From the NCBI GenBank assembly GCA_039985655.1, contig JBDWSF010000017.1:49533-113532 (forward strand): a stretch of 64,000 nucleotides of DNA. Reading direction: 5' to 3'. The notes under the pieces are model-generated. The model saw only the letters and a program-made list of their open reading frames with translations, ran no database searches and had not been told where the DNA came from. The position numbers were made by a program, and so were the translations under genes. Position 1 is the stretch's first letter, and every line of letters begins with the position of its first letter. This DNA comes from Postechiella sp039985655 (GTDB lineage: Bacteria > Bacteroidota > Bacteroidia > Flavobacteriales > Flavobacteriaceae). This document shows, piece by piece, positions 36,551 to 46,615 of this stretch.

Positions 36551-38641
36551 ATGAGCAAAGGAATTTATGTTGCTACCATCGAGCCAAACAGTGGGAAATC
36601 TGTTGTTGTACTAGGTTTAATGCGCATGCTTTTAGGAAAAACAGCTAAAGTTGGATATTTCAGACCTATTATCGAAGATCTTGAAGCTGGTGAAATGGAC
36701 AATCACATAAACACGGTGATTTCTCATTTTGATATCGATATCAACTATAAAAAAACATTTGCTTATACTCGAAGTCAAGTTCTCGACCTTTATAACCAAG
36801 GAAAATCTGGTGAAGTTATTGACGAGATCATAAAAAAATACAAATACCTCGAAGAACGTTTTGATATTGTTTTAGTAGAGGGCACAGACTTTTCACATGA
36901 AAATTCTAGCTTAGAGTTAGACATAAACATTCTAATTTCAAAAAACTTAGGAATACCAGTCATTATAGTGTCGCAAGGTGATAAAAAAGACATCAAAGAA
37001 ATTGTTGACAGTGTACAATTAGCACATGATACGTTCAAAGAAGAGGTCGATGTGCTGTCTATTATGACGAATAAAATAGACATTGATAACATTTTAATTC
37101 TAAAAAACGAATTAAACAAACGTATATCTAACGGAACCGACATTTCGGTCATTCCAAAAATAAAAAGTTTAGCCAATCCAACGATAAAAGAAATTGTAAA
37201 AGCTTTAGATGCCAAAGTCCTTTTTGGAAAAGGGATGCTTAACAACCCTGTAGAAAACTTTGGAGTTGGCACCATGCAATTACGAAATTACTTAACACAT
37301 ATAAAAGAAGGTTCTTTAGTCATTACTTCTGGAGATAGAGCCGATATTATTTTAGGTGCATTACAAGCCAATGTCTCCAAAAACTATCCTAAAATTTCTG
37401 GAATTGTTTTAACTGGCGGACTTCTTCCCGAAGAATCTATCTTAAAATTAATTGACGGACTTTCCAGTGTTGTTCCTATTATAAGTGTAAATGGTGGCAC
37501 ATATTCTGTTACGAATGCTATTGGTAAAATTAGATCTAGAATTTATGCTGAAAATGCTGAAAAAATAAACACCTCTATTGCTACTTTTGAAAAACATGTT
37601 GATACAGATAAATTAGCCGATAAATTAATCCAATTTGAATCGGATATTTTCACACCAAGAATGTTTCAATACAATTTATTGCAGCGTGCTTTAAAAGACA
37701 AAAAACATATTGTTTTACCGGAAGGCTATGACGAGCGTGTATTGCGAGCAACTTCAAAATTAATTAATGCTCATGTTGTTGATATTACTTTAATTGGCGA
37801 AAAAGAAAAAATTCAAGAACGTATTGAACGTTATGACATTTCTTTAAATATTGGTGATATAAATATAGTTTCGCCCACAGAATCGGAACATTTTGACGAT
37901 TATGTAAATACGCTTTACGAGCTTAGAAAGCATAAAAACATAACATTAGGAATGGCTAAAGATATGATGACGGATGTCTCATATTATGGTACCATGATGA
38001 TATACAAAGGACACGCAGATGGTATGGTTTCTGGTGCGGCACATACTACGCAACACACGTTAAGACCCGCTTTACAATTCATTAAAACCAAACCCGATGT
38101 AAATATTGTCTCTTCCATTTTCTTTATGTGCTTAGAAGATCGAATTTCCGTTTTTGGTGATTGTGCTATTAATCCAAATCCGAATGCTAAACAATTAGCA
38201 GAGATTGCAATTTCTTCGGCAGAAACCACCATAGATTTTGGTATAGAACCCAAAGTAGCCATGCTTTCATATTCTTCGGGTGCGTCTGGAAAAGGTGCTG
38301 ATGTCGAAAAGGTTAGAGAAGCTACAGAGATTGTTAAACAACAAGCACCAAACATAAAAATTGAAGGCCCAATTCAATACGATGCTGCGGTAGATATGCG
38401 TATAGGAAAAAGTAAATTACCCGACTCTGAGGTTGCAGGTCGCGCAAGTGTTTTAATATTTCCAGATTTAAACACAGGAAATAACACTTATAAAGCGGTA
38501 CAAAGAGAAACAGGCGCCTTAGCCATTGGTCCTGTTTTACAAGGGTTAAACAAACCTGTTAACGACCTTAGCCGTGGATGTACTGCAGATGACATTTATA
38601 GTACCGTAATTATTACAGCCATTCAAGCACAAGACCTTTAA
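36551..38641 (+). CDS. pta: Phosphate acetyltransferase, long form
   Basis: 696 residues in the three-part long Pta architecture. The N-terminal P-loop-like domain has VATIEPNSGKSVVVLGLMR at residue 7. A DRTGG-type middle domain covers about 215-330. The C-terminal catalytic PTA_PTB domain starts near 370: VLPEGYDERVLRA, GMVSGAAHTT, MLSYSSGASGKG, GPIQYDAAVD and NTGNNTYKAVQR. It interconverts acetyl-CoA and acetyl phosphate. ackA follows after 3 bp, so the two form the acetate pathway operon. Confidence 0.96.
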   Translation: MSKGIYVATIEPNSGKSVVVLGLMRMLLGKTAKVGYFRPIIEDLEAGEMDNHINTVISHFDIDINYKKTFAYTRSQVLDLYNQGKSGEVIDEIIKKYKYLEERFDIVLVEGTDFSHENSSLELDINILISKNLGIPVIIVSQGDKKDIKEIVDSVQLAHDTFKEEVDVLSIMTNKIDIDNILILKNELNKRISNGTDISVIPKIKSLANPTIKEIVKALDAKVLFGKGMLNNPVENFGVGTMQLRNYLTHIKEGSLVITSGDRADIILGALQANVSKNYPKISGIVLTGGLLPEESILKLIDGLSSVVPIISVNGGTYSVTNAIGKIRSRIYAENAEKINTSIATFEKHVDTDKLADKLIQFESDIFTPRMFQYNLLQRALKDKKHIVLPEGYDERVLRATSKLINAHVVDITLIGEKEKIQERIERYDISLNIGDINIVSPTESEHFDDYVNTLYELRKHKNITLGMAKDMMTDVSYYGTMMIYKGHADGMVSGAAHTTQHTLRPALQFIKTKPDVNIVSSIFFMCLEDRISVFGDCAINPNPNAKQLAEIAISSAETTIDFGIEPKVAMLSYSSGASGKGADVEKVREATEIVKQQAPNIKIEGPIQYDAAVDMRIGKSKLPDSEVAGRASVLIFPDLNTGNNTYKAVQRETGALAIGPVLQGLNKPVNDLSRGCTADDIYSTVIITAIQAQDL

Positions 38642-38644
38642 AAT

Positions 38645-39832
38645 ATGCAAGTATTAGTTTTAAATTCAGGAAGTTCTTCATTAAAGTTTCAATTATTTTC
38701 TATGCCCGAAGAAACCATTCTTTGTTCTGGATTAATTGAGCGTATTGGTTTGGACGATGCTAAATTCAAATTCAAAACCAAACAAGATACGATAGAAGTT
38801 GTTACGTCAATTCCTAATCATAGAATTGGATTGGAATTATTAGCGAAGCAATTGCTTAACAAAGAAACTGGTATTATTAAATCTGCTGGAGATATTGATA
38901 TTGTAGGTCATCGTGTTGTTCACGGAGGAAAACACTTTAGCAATACTACCGAAATAACTAAAGAGGTAAAAGATAAGATAAAAGCACTATCATCATTAGC
39001 GCCTTTACACAACCCTGCTAATCTAGAAGGCATAGAGGTTGCTGAAGCTATTTTCGAAAAAGCTAAGCAAGTAGTTGTATTCGATACCGCTTTCCATCAA
39101 TCTATACCAGAGCATGCGTATAAATATGCCATTCCAAACAAGTTTTCAGATGAACACAATATTCGTTTATACGGCTTTCACGGTACGAGTCATAAATATG
39201 TTTCTGAAAAAACTATTGACTTTTTAGGAAAGAAAGAATCGAAAATCATTACCATACACCTTGGTAATGGCTGTAGCATAACCGCAATTAAAAACGGAAA
39301 AAGCATCGATCACTCACTTGGTTTCTCACCTGTTAGTGGATTAATCATGGGGACGCGTTCTGGAGATATAGATGCTTCAGTAATTTTTCATCTCGCTGAA
39401 AAACTAGGTTATAGTTTAAACGAAATAAACACCATCCTTCAAAAGGAAAGTGGTATGCTTGGGTTAACAGGCTTTAGCGATTTAAGAGATATTCAAACTG
39501 AAGCAAAAAAAGGAAACAAAGCCTGTAAATTGGCTTTAAAAATGAATGCTTACCGCATTAAAAAATATATTGGTAGTTATACCGCTATTTTAAACGGACT
39601 AGACGCCATTGTTTTTACCGCAGGTATTGGAGAAAACTCAGATGTTATGAGAGCATTGGTTTGCGAAGACTTAGATTACTTAGGCATTCAGCTTGATTTA
39701 GAAAAAAACAAAGAAAGCGCAGATGGTATGCGTGTAATTAATAAAGACAACTCTAAAATTAAAATCCTAGTCGTTCCAACTAACGAAGAGTTAGAAATAG
39801 CAAAACAATCGGTCGATTTATTCGAAGATTAA
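38645..39832 (+). CDS. ackA: Acetate kinase
   Basis: 395 residues. All family marks are present: VLVLNSGSSSLKFQLF at the N-terminus, GHRVVHGG, VFDTAFHQSIPE, the FHGTSHKYVS signature, HLGNGCS, and GIGENSDVMRA near the C-terminus. It makes ATP and acetate from acetyl phosphate and ADP. It is encoded 3 bp after pta. The gene is followed by convergent minus-strand genes. Confidence 0.97.
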   Translation: MQVLVLNSGSSSLKFQLFSMPEETILCSGLIERIGLDDAKFKFKTKQDTIEVVTSIPNHRIGLELLAKQLLNKETGIIKSAGDIDIVGHRVVHGGKHFSNTTEITKEVKDKIKALSSLAPLHNPANLEGIEVAEAIFEKAKQVVVFDTAFHQSIPEHAYKYAIPNKFSDEHNIRLYGFHGTSHKYVSEKTIDFLGKKESKIITIHLGNGCSITAIKNGKSIDHSLGFSPVSGLIMGTRSGDIDASVIFHLAEKLGYSLNEINTILQKESGMLGLTGFSDLRDIQTEAKKGNKACKLALKMNAYRIKKYIGSYTAILNGLDAIVFTAGIGENSDVMRALVCEDLDYLGIQLDLEKNKESADGMRVINKDNSKIKILVVPTNEELEIAKQSVDLFED

Positions 39833-39870
39833 TTGACTGATTCAAGATCAAGAACGCACAATAGCGCAAA

Positions 39871-40545
39871 TCACTTTTCGCCCATAGTATATATGCCTTT
39901 CATTTTATAGCGTGTTCCATCAAAATCTAATTCTGGTTCTTCTATAATTTGAGTACTTACTTGATTAAAACCACCGTTTTTAAATATAGCTTCTACATGA
40001 GAAGCTTCATATTTTTCGAAACCATAATTTGACAATTCAATTTGATCCATAAAATCTTTAGATCGGTATGCAATAAGCAATTTCCCTTTAGGCTTTAATA
40101 CTCTCAAAAGCTCTTTAATATTAAGCTCTGGTTGCGGCCAAAAATAAAGTGTATTGGTAGTGGTTATACTATCAAATGAATCGGATTCAAACGGTAATTT
40201 TTCAATTGAAGCCTCAAAAAATTGAACTTGTCCTTGTTTTAGAAATTCATTATTTATAGTACTTGCTTCTTCTACCATTGTTTTAGAAAAATCGACACCT
40301 GTATACTTAATATTATCAGCCTTTTCTATTAAATCTTTAATAAAGAATCCGTTTCCCATTCCTATTTCTAAAATAGCATCACCATCATTAGGATTCAAAA
40401 GGTCATAAGTATTTAAGCAAATATGCTTATTTCCTTTATTCATTTGTAAACCGACACCTTTACCAGCTTCTCCTTTGGGTTTGCGTAAATGTTGAGCTAA
40501 TTCTTTAGTCGTTAGATTCAATTCACCATTAAATTTTTCTGCCAT
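39871..40545 (-). CDS. Class I SAM-dependent methyltransferase
   Basis: 224 residues with ILEIGMGNGFFIKDL (SAM loop, about residue 59), YTGVDFSKTMVEEA (acidic loop), FDSITTTNTLYFWPQPE and LRVLKPKGKLLIAYR. The pattern is that of the Methyltransf_11/UbiE group, for small-molecule substrates. The N-terminal RKPKGEAGKGVGLQMNKGN is a feature shared by many flavobacterial copies. No substrate is evident from the context. It lies 11 bp after the DUF2807 lipoprotein gene. Confidence 0.83.
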   Translation of the reverse strand: MAEKFNGELNLTTKELAQHLRKPKGEAGKGVGLQMNKGNKHICLNTYDLLNPNDGDAILEIGMGNGFFIKDLIEKADNIKYTGVDFSKTMVEEASTINNEFLKQGQVQFFEASIEKLPFESDSFDSITTTNTLYFWPQPELNIKELLRVLKPKGKLLIAYRSKDFMDQIELSNYGFEKYEASHVEAIFKNGGFNQVSTQIIEEPELDFDGTRYKMKGIYTMGEK

Positions 40546-40556
40546 AAGATTAAGAA

Positions 40557-41303
40557 TTACTCGAAGATTAATTGACCTTCAAAAAGAACCTCAACCTCAA
40601 CTACTGGTGGTTCGTTTTTAGATATTAAGTTACCATAACTTACTAAAGACCCTTTAAGAGATTGTTGCGGGTTTACAATTATATCATTTGTCCCACGGTG
40701 ATATACAACAATATTTTGAGCAACTAGATCAGCGCCTTCAAATCTACCATCTCCAGAGGCAAAATTAATATTCAAATTATTAGTCGTCCCTGAGATATAA
40801 CAATTAGACAAATTATTAAATACCAAACTAAAACTAGAGTTATCTATTTGTAATCGAAAATCACCAACATTCAATCCTTCAGGTGCTCCAAAATCTTCAG
40901 ATAAAATAGATAACGACGGATATGTTAAAACTCCGTCAGAACTGACATCATATTGGGTAGAACTCCTAATTTCTGTAATATTTGGAGCGGTCACATAAAC
41001 TTTAGTTAGGTTATAATCTCTAACATAATTACAACTATTATTATCTGTTAAGATTAACGTTCCATCTACAACTATGACTTCAACATCATTCAGTAAGTTT
41101 TTACCAGTTTCAATAATAACCTGATGCTCTAATCCTTCCTTCAGTATTAATTCAACATCTCTATTTACGAGGATCTTGTCAAAAGGCATCACCACAATTT
41201 CATCCTGAATAATTGCACCAGATGTTTGAAAACAATCTCCAGTATCTTCCTTGTCGCAAGCAACAATTAAAAAAACAATCGCTATGTAAAATAATTTTTT
41301 CAT
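40557..41303 (-). CDS. DUF2807 (head GIN domain) lipoprotein
   Basis: 248 residues. Signal peptide with lipobox FLIVAC (Cys16) followed by acidic/basic DKED, consistent with a Bacteroidota surface-exposure signal. The body is a beta-helix-like DUF2807 domain with regular short strands (MPFDKILVNRDVELILKEG, LTKVYVTAPNITEIRSS, NNLNINFASGDGRFEG). Cell-envelope location is inferred and the function is unknown. Upstream of the methyltransferase on the same strand. Confidence 0.82.
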   Translation of the reverse strand: MKKLFYIAIVFLIVACDKEDTGDCFQTSGAIIQDEIVVMPFDKILVNRDVELILKEGLEHQVIIETGKNLLNDVEVIVVDGTLILTDNNSCNYVRDYNLTKVYVTAPNITEIRSSTQYDVSSDGVLTYPSLSILSEDFGAPEGLNVGDFRLQIDNSSFSLVFNNLSNCYISGTTNNLNINFASGDGRFEGADLVAQNIVVYHRGTNDIIVNPQQSLKGSLVSYGNLISKNEPPVVEVEVLFEGQLIFE

Positions 41304-41311
41304 ATTCTGTC

Positions 41312-41331
41312 ATTCCTGTAAAAACAGGAAT
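41312..41331. repeat. Dispersed palindrome ATTCCTG-N6-CAGGAAT, copy 1
   Basis: 7-bp arms attcctg / caggaat with a 6-bp spacer, the same layout as 47383-47402. It lies just before the DUF2807 lipoprotein gene. Confidence 0.6.
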
Positions 41332-41420
41332 CCATTTTTTTATAATACAGTTTCAATTTATAAGATTCCTGCCATAGTTTATCTTGAGCGATAGTTAGGA
41401 AGGCAGAACTATCAAGCCTT

Positions 41421-42521
41421 TTATAATCGAACACCTAATCCAAATTCAAGACCTTCTGCAGCAGCGCCGTGCGCTTTCAACGTCATAGACCCAAACCACT
41501 TTTTACTAAAATAACGTTTCAAACCAAGTCTAACATACATTCTCCCCTCAAAATCGAATGGATAATACACGTAATAGCCTAACTGGGTTATTAACGATGT
41601 TTTACTAATAAACAATTCATGCCCAGCAAAAACACCAACACGCTTATAATCCTCATCGCCAGACACATTTTCTTCTGGAAACGCAACACTCTTATACGCA
41701 ATAAGTTCTTTTAAAAAATTAGAAAAGAACACATCTGTCCCAATTTGTAAAGCGCTCGATTTATTTATGCGCTTATCGGCATATGCTGAAACCACATACA
41801 TAACATACTGTCCACTTCCTAAAATATCACTCTGATTAATACCGCTTCTTAAAACAAGATTATATTTCAAAGGTTCTGAGAAAGCCTGATCTGCTTCCTT
41901 GTCTAAAGTATGTTGATATTCTAATACGTCATCATCCAAACTATATGTAAGTCCGATATTAAATGTTATAGAATTTGTGCCATTATTAGGCGCCTTAACA
42001 TTCGCATTAGAGTAATGCAATAACGAAAGCCCAGCCTGTAAACCAAACTTATCAAAAAGACGCTCTTTTTTATAATTAAGCATCATGTAGGTGGCACTCA
42101 TCAAATCGGAACCAAAAGCCACATTTTTCTGATTATTTATTCTATCATAAGGGTTCGTTGTATAAGCCATACCTTGACCTATACGAAACATTAAATACCT
42201 CTTAAAGAAATAAAAATTATAATGTGCATATAAAGAATAGTTACTCCCTAAAACATCATTTTTAAAATCTTGATAAGCAAACGACACTCCATAATCAGGG
42301 TAATTAAAACGTTGTTCCCAATCGTTAAAACCATAGGTTTTCTTATTCCAACTTAAAATAAAGCCTTCGGGATGCCCTGTTATTAAATGCGCAATATCAC
42401 TGTTATGTTCAGCGAGATTCCCTTTATAATAATTAACAGCAATATAAGATGTATGTTCCTTTTCTTGTGCATAACACAACACAAAAAGAAAGCAAAACAT
42501 GTAGGTTAAAAATAACTTCAT
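41421..42521 (-). CDS. PagL-like lipid A deacylase / acyloxyacyl hydrolase family protein
   Basis: 366 residues. Signal peptide (FLFVLCYAQ) followed by a predicted outer-membrane beta-barrel with many aromatic strand ends. GLSLLHYSNANVKAPNNGTN resembles the PagL active-site stretch, with the His-x-Ser-Asn arrangement and a downstream P-N-x-G. PagL removes the 3-O acyl chain of lipid A. It is longer than PagL of Pseudomonas (about 170) and has an extra C-terminal barrel-like half. Activity is inferred from family motifs. Confidence 0.72.
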   Translation of the reverse strand: MKLFLTYMFCFLFVLCYAQEKEHTSYIAVNYYKGNLAEHNSDIAHLITGHPEGFILSWNKKTYGFNDWEQRFNYPDYGVSFAYQDFKNDVLGSNYSLYAHYNFYFFKRYLMFRIGQGMAYTTNPYDRINNQKNVAFGSDLMSATYMMLNYKKERLFDKFGLQAGLSLLHYSNANVKAPNNGTNSITFNIGLTYSLDDDVLEYQHTLDKEADQAFSEPLKYNLVLRSGINQSDILGSGQYVMYVVSAYADKRINKSSALQIGTDVFFSNFLKELIAYKSVAFPEENVSGDEDYKRVGVFAGHELFISKTSLITQLGYYVYYPFDFEGRMYVRLGLKRYFSKKWFGSMTLKAHGAAAEGLEFGLGVRL

Positions 42522-42555
42522 TAATCGATTTGGTTATAAAATGCTAAAGTATACA

Positions 42556-43512
42556 TTAAAACAATGCCTTCGCTATAGCATGTACATTATCACTTTTCCC
42601 CATAGAATAGTAATGTAAAACTGGCACTCCTGCTTCTCTTAATTCTTTAGATTGTTGTATAGCAAACTCAATACCCACTTGCCTTACGGCTTTATTATCT
42701 TTACAACCATCAACAGCTTCAATAAGCGTTTCTGGTAAATCTATTTTAAAAACTTGAGGTAAAATTTGTAAATGACGCTTTACAGCAATAGGTTTTATAC
42801 CCGGAATAATAGGCACGTTAATCCCAGCTTCTCTAGCTTTTTTAACAAACTCGAAATACTTATTATTATCAAAAAACATTTGCGTTACCACATAATCGGC
42901 ACCTGCATCAACCTTCGCTTTTAAACGCTTTAAATCGGTAATTAAAGATGGCGCTTCCATGTGTTTCTCTGGGTACCCCGCAACACCAATACAAAAATCA
43001 GAATTATGTTCTACAGTAACATCATCATGCAAATATTGCCCTTTGTTTAAGCTCGAAATTTGCGAAACCAAATCACTCGCAAATGCATTACCTCCTTTAA
43101 CTGGTTTAAAATATGCTTCATCTTTCATCGAATCACCACGTAATGCCATCACATTATCAAGCCCCAAATAATGACAATCTACTAACACATATTCCGTCTC
43201 TTCTTTTGTAAAACCACCACACAGCAAATGCGGAATAGCATCCACATTATACTTGTGCATAATAGACGCACAAATACCAACCGTTCCAGGACGCATACGT
43301 GTAATACGCTTATCTAAAAGCCCGTTGCCTTTATCAATATAAACGTACTCTTCGCGCGATGTTGTTACATCAATAAACGGTGGATTAAACTCCATTAACG
43401 GATCTATATTATTATATAAATCTTGAATATTTTTACCTTTTTTTGGCGGTATAACCTCAAACGAAAATAATGTTTTTCCGTTGGCATTCTTAATATGATC
43501 TGTTACTTTCAT
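42556..43512 (-). CDS. metF: Methylenetetrahydrofolate reductase
   Basis: 318 residues, TIM-barrel flavoprotein that makes 5-methyl-THF for MetH. It shows FSFEVIPPKKG, DVTTSREE, HLLCGG, ALRGDS, VAGYPEKH and DAGADYVVTQMFFDN, all family landmarks. It follows metH on the same strand across a 400-bp gap that contains a small frame-disrupted gene and a dispersed repeat. Its transcription may continue from the SAM-riboswitch-controlled metH genes. Confidence 0.95.
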   Translation of the reverse strand: MKVTDHIKNANGKTLFSFEVIPPKKGKNIQDLYNNIDPLMEFNPPFIDVTTSREEYVYIDKGNGLLDKRITRMRPGTVGICASIMHKYNVDAIPHLLCGGFTKEETEYVLVDCHYLGLDNVMALRGDSMKDEAYFKPVKGGNAFASDLVSQISSLNKGQYLHDDVTVEHNSDFCIGVAGYPEKHMEAPSLITDLKRLKAKVDAGADYVVTQMFFDNNKYFEFVKKAREAGINVPIIPGIKPIAVKRHLQILPQVFKIDLPETLIEAVDGCKDNKAVRQVGIEFAIQQSKELREAGVPVLHYYSMGKSDNVHAIAKALF

Positions 43513-43534
43513 TCCCCTAAATCCCCAATGGGGA
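43513..43534. repeat. C-run/G-run dispersed palindrome, copy 2
   Basis: tcccctaaat followed by ccccaatgggga. It abuts the metF start codon and is related to the elements at 32083, 53469, 55592 and 55715. Confidence 0.5.
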
Positions 43535-43559
43535 CTTTTATTAGTTAATATTTATTTTT

Positions 43560-43676
43560 TAGCGTTACCACAAGGGTCGCGCCTTACACTATATCTTTTT
43601 TTGCCATTTATGGCAGCAAAAAAAGGTTAAGAATATCAACAGATATTCGAACGGTTTCAATCCCTAACGCAGGTTT
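43560..43676 (+). repeat. Long dispersed intergenic repeat, copy B
   Basis: Starts TAGCGTTACCACAAGGGTCG, contains ACTATATCTTTTTTTGCC and GGCAGCAAAAAAAGG as an imperfect hairpin, and ends GGTTTCAATCCCTAACGC. It shares both ends with copies A and C. Its right end encodes the last residues and stop of the broken gene at 43664-43908. Confidence 0.6.
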
Positions 43677-43908
43677 ACCAGCTTATTTTTTACTTCATCA
43701 AAAGTACCTGTGTACTCCCAATATATCCATCTACCATCCAAATAATCCGTTAAAATATATTTTTCACACTCAACGATTTAATTCTAGAAACAGATACTAA
43801 CTTTTTCGAAAACCCTTCCACAGTAACATGCTCCAAAACCTCTTTATTCTCAGCATCATAACCATGCGAAATCATATAACTTCCTAAACTTAATTCTATA
43901 AATTTCAT
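43664..43908 (-). pseudogene. Frame-disrupted small gene between metH and metF
   Basis: Starts 2 bp after the metH stop with MKFIELSLGSYMISHGYDAE and runs to a stop at 43750. A second frame, shifted by -1, continues with protein-like sequence CEKYILTDYLDGRWIYWEY and TGTFDEVKNKLVNLR to a TAG at 43664. Joined, they would give about 82 residues. One extra A in either of two A-runs (minus-strand AAA at 43779-43777 or AAAAA at 43764-43760) would restore one frame. The family was not recognised. It may be a true pseudogene, a sequencing indel or a recoding site. Confidence 0.6.
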
Positions 43909-43910
43909 AT

Positions 43911-46613
43911 CTATTGATCTGCTATTGTAGGATGCAACCACTTTCTAGCTTTATCTTTTGTAATATCTTTTCGTACCGAATAATCAGTCACTTGGTCATC
44001 TGTTATTTTACCTAAACCAAAATATTTAGCTTCTGGATTCCCAAAATAATAACCCGAAACTGCTGCTGCAGGCCACATCGCTAAACTCTCTGTAAGCGTA
44101 ACACCAATTATTTTTTCAACATCCAACAATTCCCAAATCGTTTCCTTTTCTAAATGATCTGGGCATGCAGGATATCCTGGCGCTGGACGAATCCCTTTAT
44201 ACGTTTCTTTAATTAAATCGGCATTACTTAAATCTTCATCGGCAGCATAACCCCAATGCTTCATTCTAACTTGTTTATGCAAATACTCTGCAAGAGCTTC
44301 AGCAAAACGGTCGGCAATGGCTTGTGCCATTATCGCGTTATAATCGTCTTCTTTTGCTTTATAGCTATCAGCCAATTCTTGCGCCCCAAAAATAGCAACA
44401 CAAAACGCTCCCATATAATCTGTTTTACCAGAATCTTTAGGCGCAATAAAATCTGCTAAAGCATGGTTAGGAACACCTTCACGCTTCTTTAATTGTTGAC
44501 GCAACGTTCTAAAAACAACTATTTCCTCTCCCTTTTTCTGAACAGAGATATCATCATCATTTATAGAGTTCGCTTCAAACAAACCAAAAACAGCTTTCAC
44601 TTTTAAAGATTGTTTTGCAATAATTTCCTTAATCATGGCTTGAGCCTCATCGTACATTATAGTCGCTTGCTCTCCAACAACCTCATCAGTTAAAATATCT
44701 GGAAATTTACCATGTAAATCCCAACTTCTAAAAAACGGGCTCCAATCTATAAATGGTAATAACTCTTTTAAACTTAATTGTTTTAACATCTGAATCCCAA
44801 GTTCATTAGGTTTCTTAATTTCAGTCGTTTCCCAATCTATTTTATACTTTTTTCTTCGCGCCTCAGCAATAGGAATATATGATTTTTCCTTTCCTCGTTT
44901 TAAAAACTTGGTGCGAAATTCATCATAATCTTTTTTTAGTTTGGCAACATATTCGTTAGATGTTTTCTTATTTAATAAATCACCAACTACTGTTACTGCT
45001 CTCGATGCATCATTTACATGAACTACAGCATTTCTGTATTGAGTATCAATCTTAACCGCTGTATGCGCTTTTGATGTTGTTGCTCCTCCAATAAGTAAAG
45101 GCAATTCAAAATTTTGACGTTCCATTTCTTTAGCCAAATACACCATCTCATCTAGCGAAGGCGTAATTAAACCGGACAAACCAATAGCATCTACATTCTC
45201 TTTAATGGCTGCTTCAATAATTTTTTCAGGCGGTACCATGACTCCTAAATCTACTATTTCATAATTATTACAACCCAAAACAACGCTCACAATATTTTTA
45301 CCAATATCGTGTACATCACCTTTTACAGTGGCCATTAATATTTTACCTAAAGCTTTTTGCTCCTCTCCTTTTTCAGCTTCTATAAACGGATTTAAATAAG
45401 CTACTGCTTTTTTCATCACACGAGCAGATTTCACCACTTGTGGTAAAAACATTTTTCCTGCGCCAAACAAGTCACCAACCACATTCATTCCAATCATTAA
45501 ATGACCTTCAATCACTTCAATCGGTTTTGCGGCTTCTTGTCTTGCTGTTTCTACATCTTCAATAATAAAAGCATCAATACCTTTTACTAAAGCGTGCGTT
45601 ATACGTTCTTGAACAGGGTTTTCTCGCCAAGATAGATCGACACCTTTCTCTTTTTTAGACCCTTTTACACTTTCTGCAAAGTCTAATAAACGTTCTGTAG
45701 CATCCTCTCTTCTATCTAAAATAACATCTTCAACATGCTCTAATAAATCTTTTGGAATGTCATCATAAATCTCCAAAAGTGCAGGGTTTACAATCCCCAT
45801 ATTCATACCTGCTTGAATGGCATAGTATAAAAATACGGAGTGCATCGCTTCACGAACACCATCATTTCCTCTAAATGAAAATGACACATTACTTACACCT
45901 CCGCTAACACTTACATTTTCTAAATTTTCACGTACCCAACGGGTCGCTTCAATAAAATCTATAGCATTTCTTCTATGTTCATCCATTCCTGTTGCTACAG
46001 GAAATATATTTAAATCGAAAATAATATCTTCCGATGGAAATCCTACTTTATCAACTAAAACACGATAAGAACGCTCTGCTATTTCTATACGTCTTTCGTA
46101 ATTATCAGCTTGTCCAACTTCATCAAAAGCCATAACAATGACTGCAGCACCATAACGTTTTATTTGCTTGGCTTCCCAAATAAATTTCTCTTCACCTTCT
46201 TTTAAAGAAATTGAATTCACAACGCATTTACCTTGAACAACTTGCAAACCAGCATTGATGATTTCCCATTTAGAACTATCGATCATAATAGGCACACGAC
46301 AAATATCTGGCTCGGCAGCAATTAAATTTAAAAAACGCACCATAGACTCTTTACCATCAATAAGTCCGTCGTCCATGTTAATGTCAATAATTTGCGCACC
46401 TCCATCTACTTGGTGACGTGCAATATCCAAAGCTTCATCAAACTTCTCTTCTTTTATTAATCGTAAAAATTTACGAGATCCAGCTACGTTAGTTCGTTCT
46501 CCTATATTCGTGAAATTGCTATTTTCGTTTAAAACTAAAGGTTCTAAACCTGACAATCGCATGTATTTAGTTTGGTTAATAGTTACTCGTTTTTGGTTAT
46601 TAGGCTTACTCAT
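43911..46613 (-). CDS. metH: Cobalamin-dependent methionine synthase, folate/B12/activation part
   Basis: 900 residues, lacking the homocysteine-binding domain. Domains in order: pterin-binding (about 25-290; FTNIGERTNVAGSRKF, HQVDGGAQIIDINMDDG), cobalamin cap (about 330-410), B12-binding (GDVHDIGKNIV with the cobalt-ligand His435, then GLSGLITPSLDEM), and the SAM-dependent reactivation domain (about 580-900; RPAPGYPACPDH). It transfers the methyl group from methyl-THF to homocysteine together with the separate homocysteine-binding protein encoded at 47391-48392. A four-helix-bundle gene ends 2 bp before its start. Confidence 0.95.
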   Translation of the reverse strand: MSKPNNQKRVTINQTKYMRLSGLEPLVLNENSNFTNIGERTNVAGSRKFLRLIKEEKFDEALDIARHQVDGGAQIIDINMDDGLIDGKESMVRFLNLIAAEPDICRVPIMIDSSKWEIINAGLQVVQGKCVVNSISLKEGEEKFIWEAKQIKRYGAAVIVMAFDEVGQADNYERRIEIAERSYRVLVDKVGFPSEDIIFDLNIFPVATGMDEHRRNAIDFIEATRWVRENLENVSVSGGVSNVSFSFRGNDGVREAMHSVFLYYAIQAGMNMGIVNPALLEIYDDIPKDLLEHVEDVILDRREDATERLLDFAESVKGSKKEKGVDLSWRENPVQERITHALVKGIDAFIIEDVETARQEAAKPIEVIEGHLMIGMNVVGDLFGAGKMFLPQVVKSARVMKKAVAYLNPFIEAEKGEEQKALGKILMATVKGDVHDIGKNIVSVVLGCNNYEIVDLGVMVPPEKIIEAAIKENVDAIGLSGLITPSLDEMVYLAKEMERQNFELPLLIGGATTSKAHTAVKIDTQYRNAVVHVNDASRAVTVVGDLLNKKTSNEYVAKLKKDYDEFRTKFLKRGKEKSYIPIAEARRKKYKIDWETTEIKKPNELGIQMLKQLSLKELLPFIDWSPFFRSWDLHGKFPDILTDEVVGEQATIMYDEAQAMIKEIIAKQSLKVKAVFGLFEANSINDDDISVQKKGEEIVVFRTLRQQLKKREGVPNHALADFIAPKDSGKTDYMGAFCVAIFGAQELADSYKAKEDDYNAIMAQAIADRFAEALAEYLHKQVRMKHWGYAADEDLSNADLIKETYKGIRPAPGYPACPDHLEKETIWELLDVEKIIGVTLTESLAMWPAAAVSGYYFGNPEAKYFGLGKITDDQVTDYSVRKDITKDKARKWLHPTIADQ

Positions 46614-46615
46614 AC

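Noticed and set aside
36790..37275. 161-codon open frame on the minus strand inside pta
   Set aside because: Antisense shadow of a well-conserved enzyme; low-complexity Ser/Phe/Ile composition and no homology-like motif.
43513..43910. Possible second SAM or cobalamin riboswitch before metF
   Set aside because: No S-box core and no B12-box were found. The gap is explained by a broken gene and dispersed repeats.
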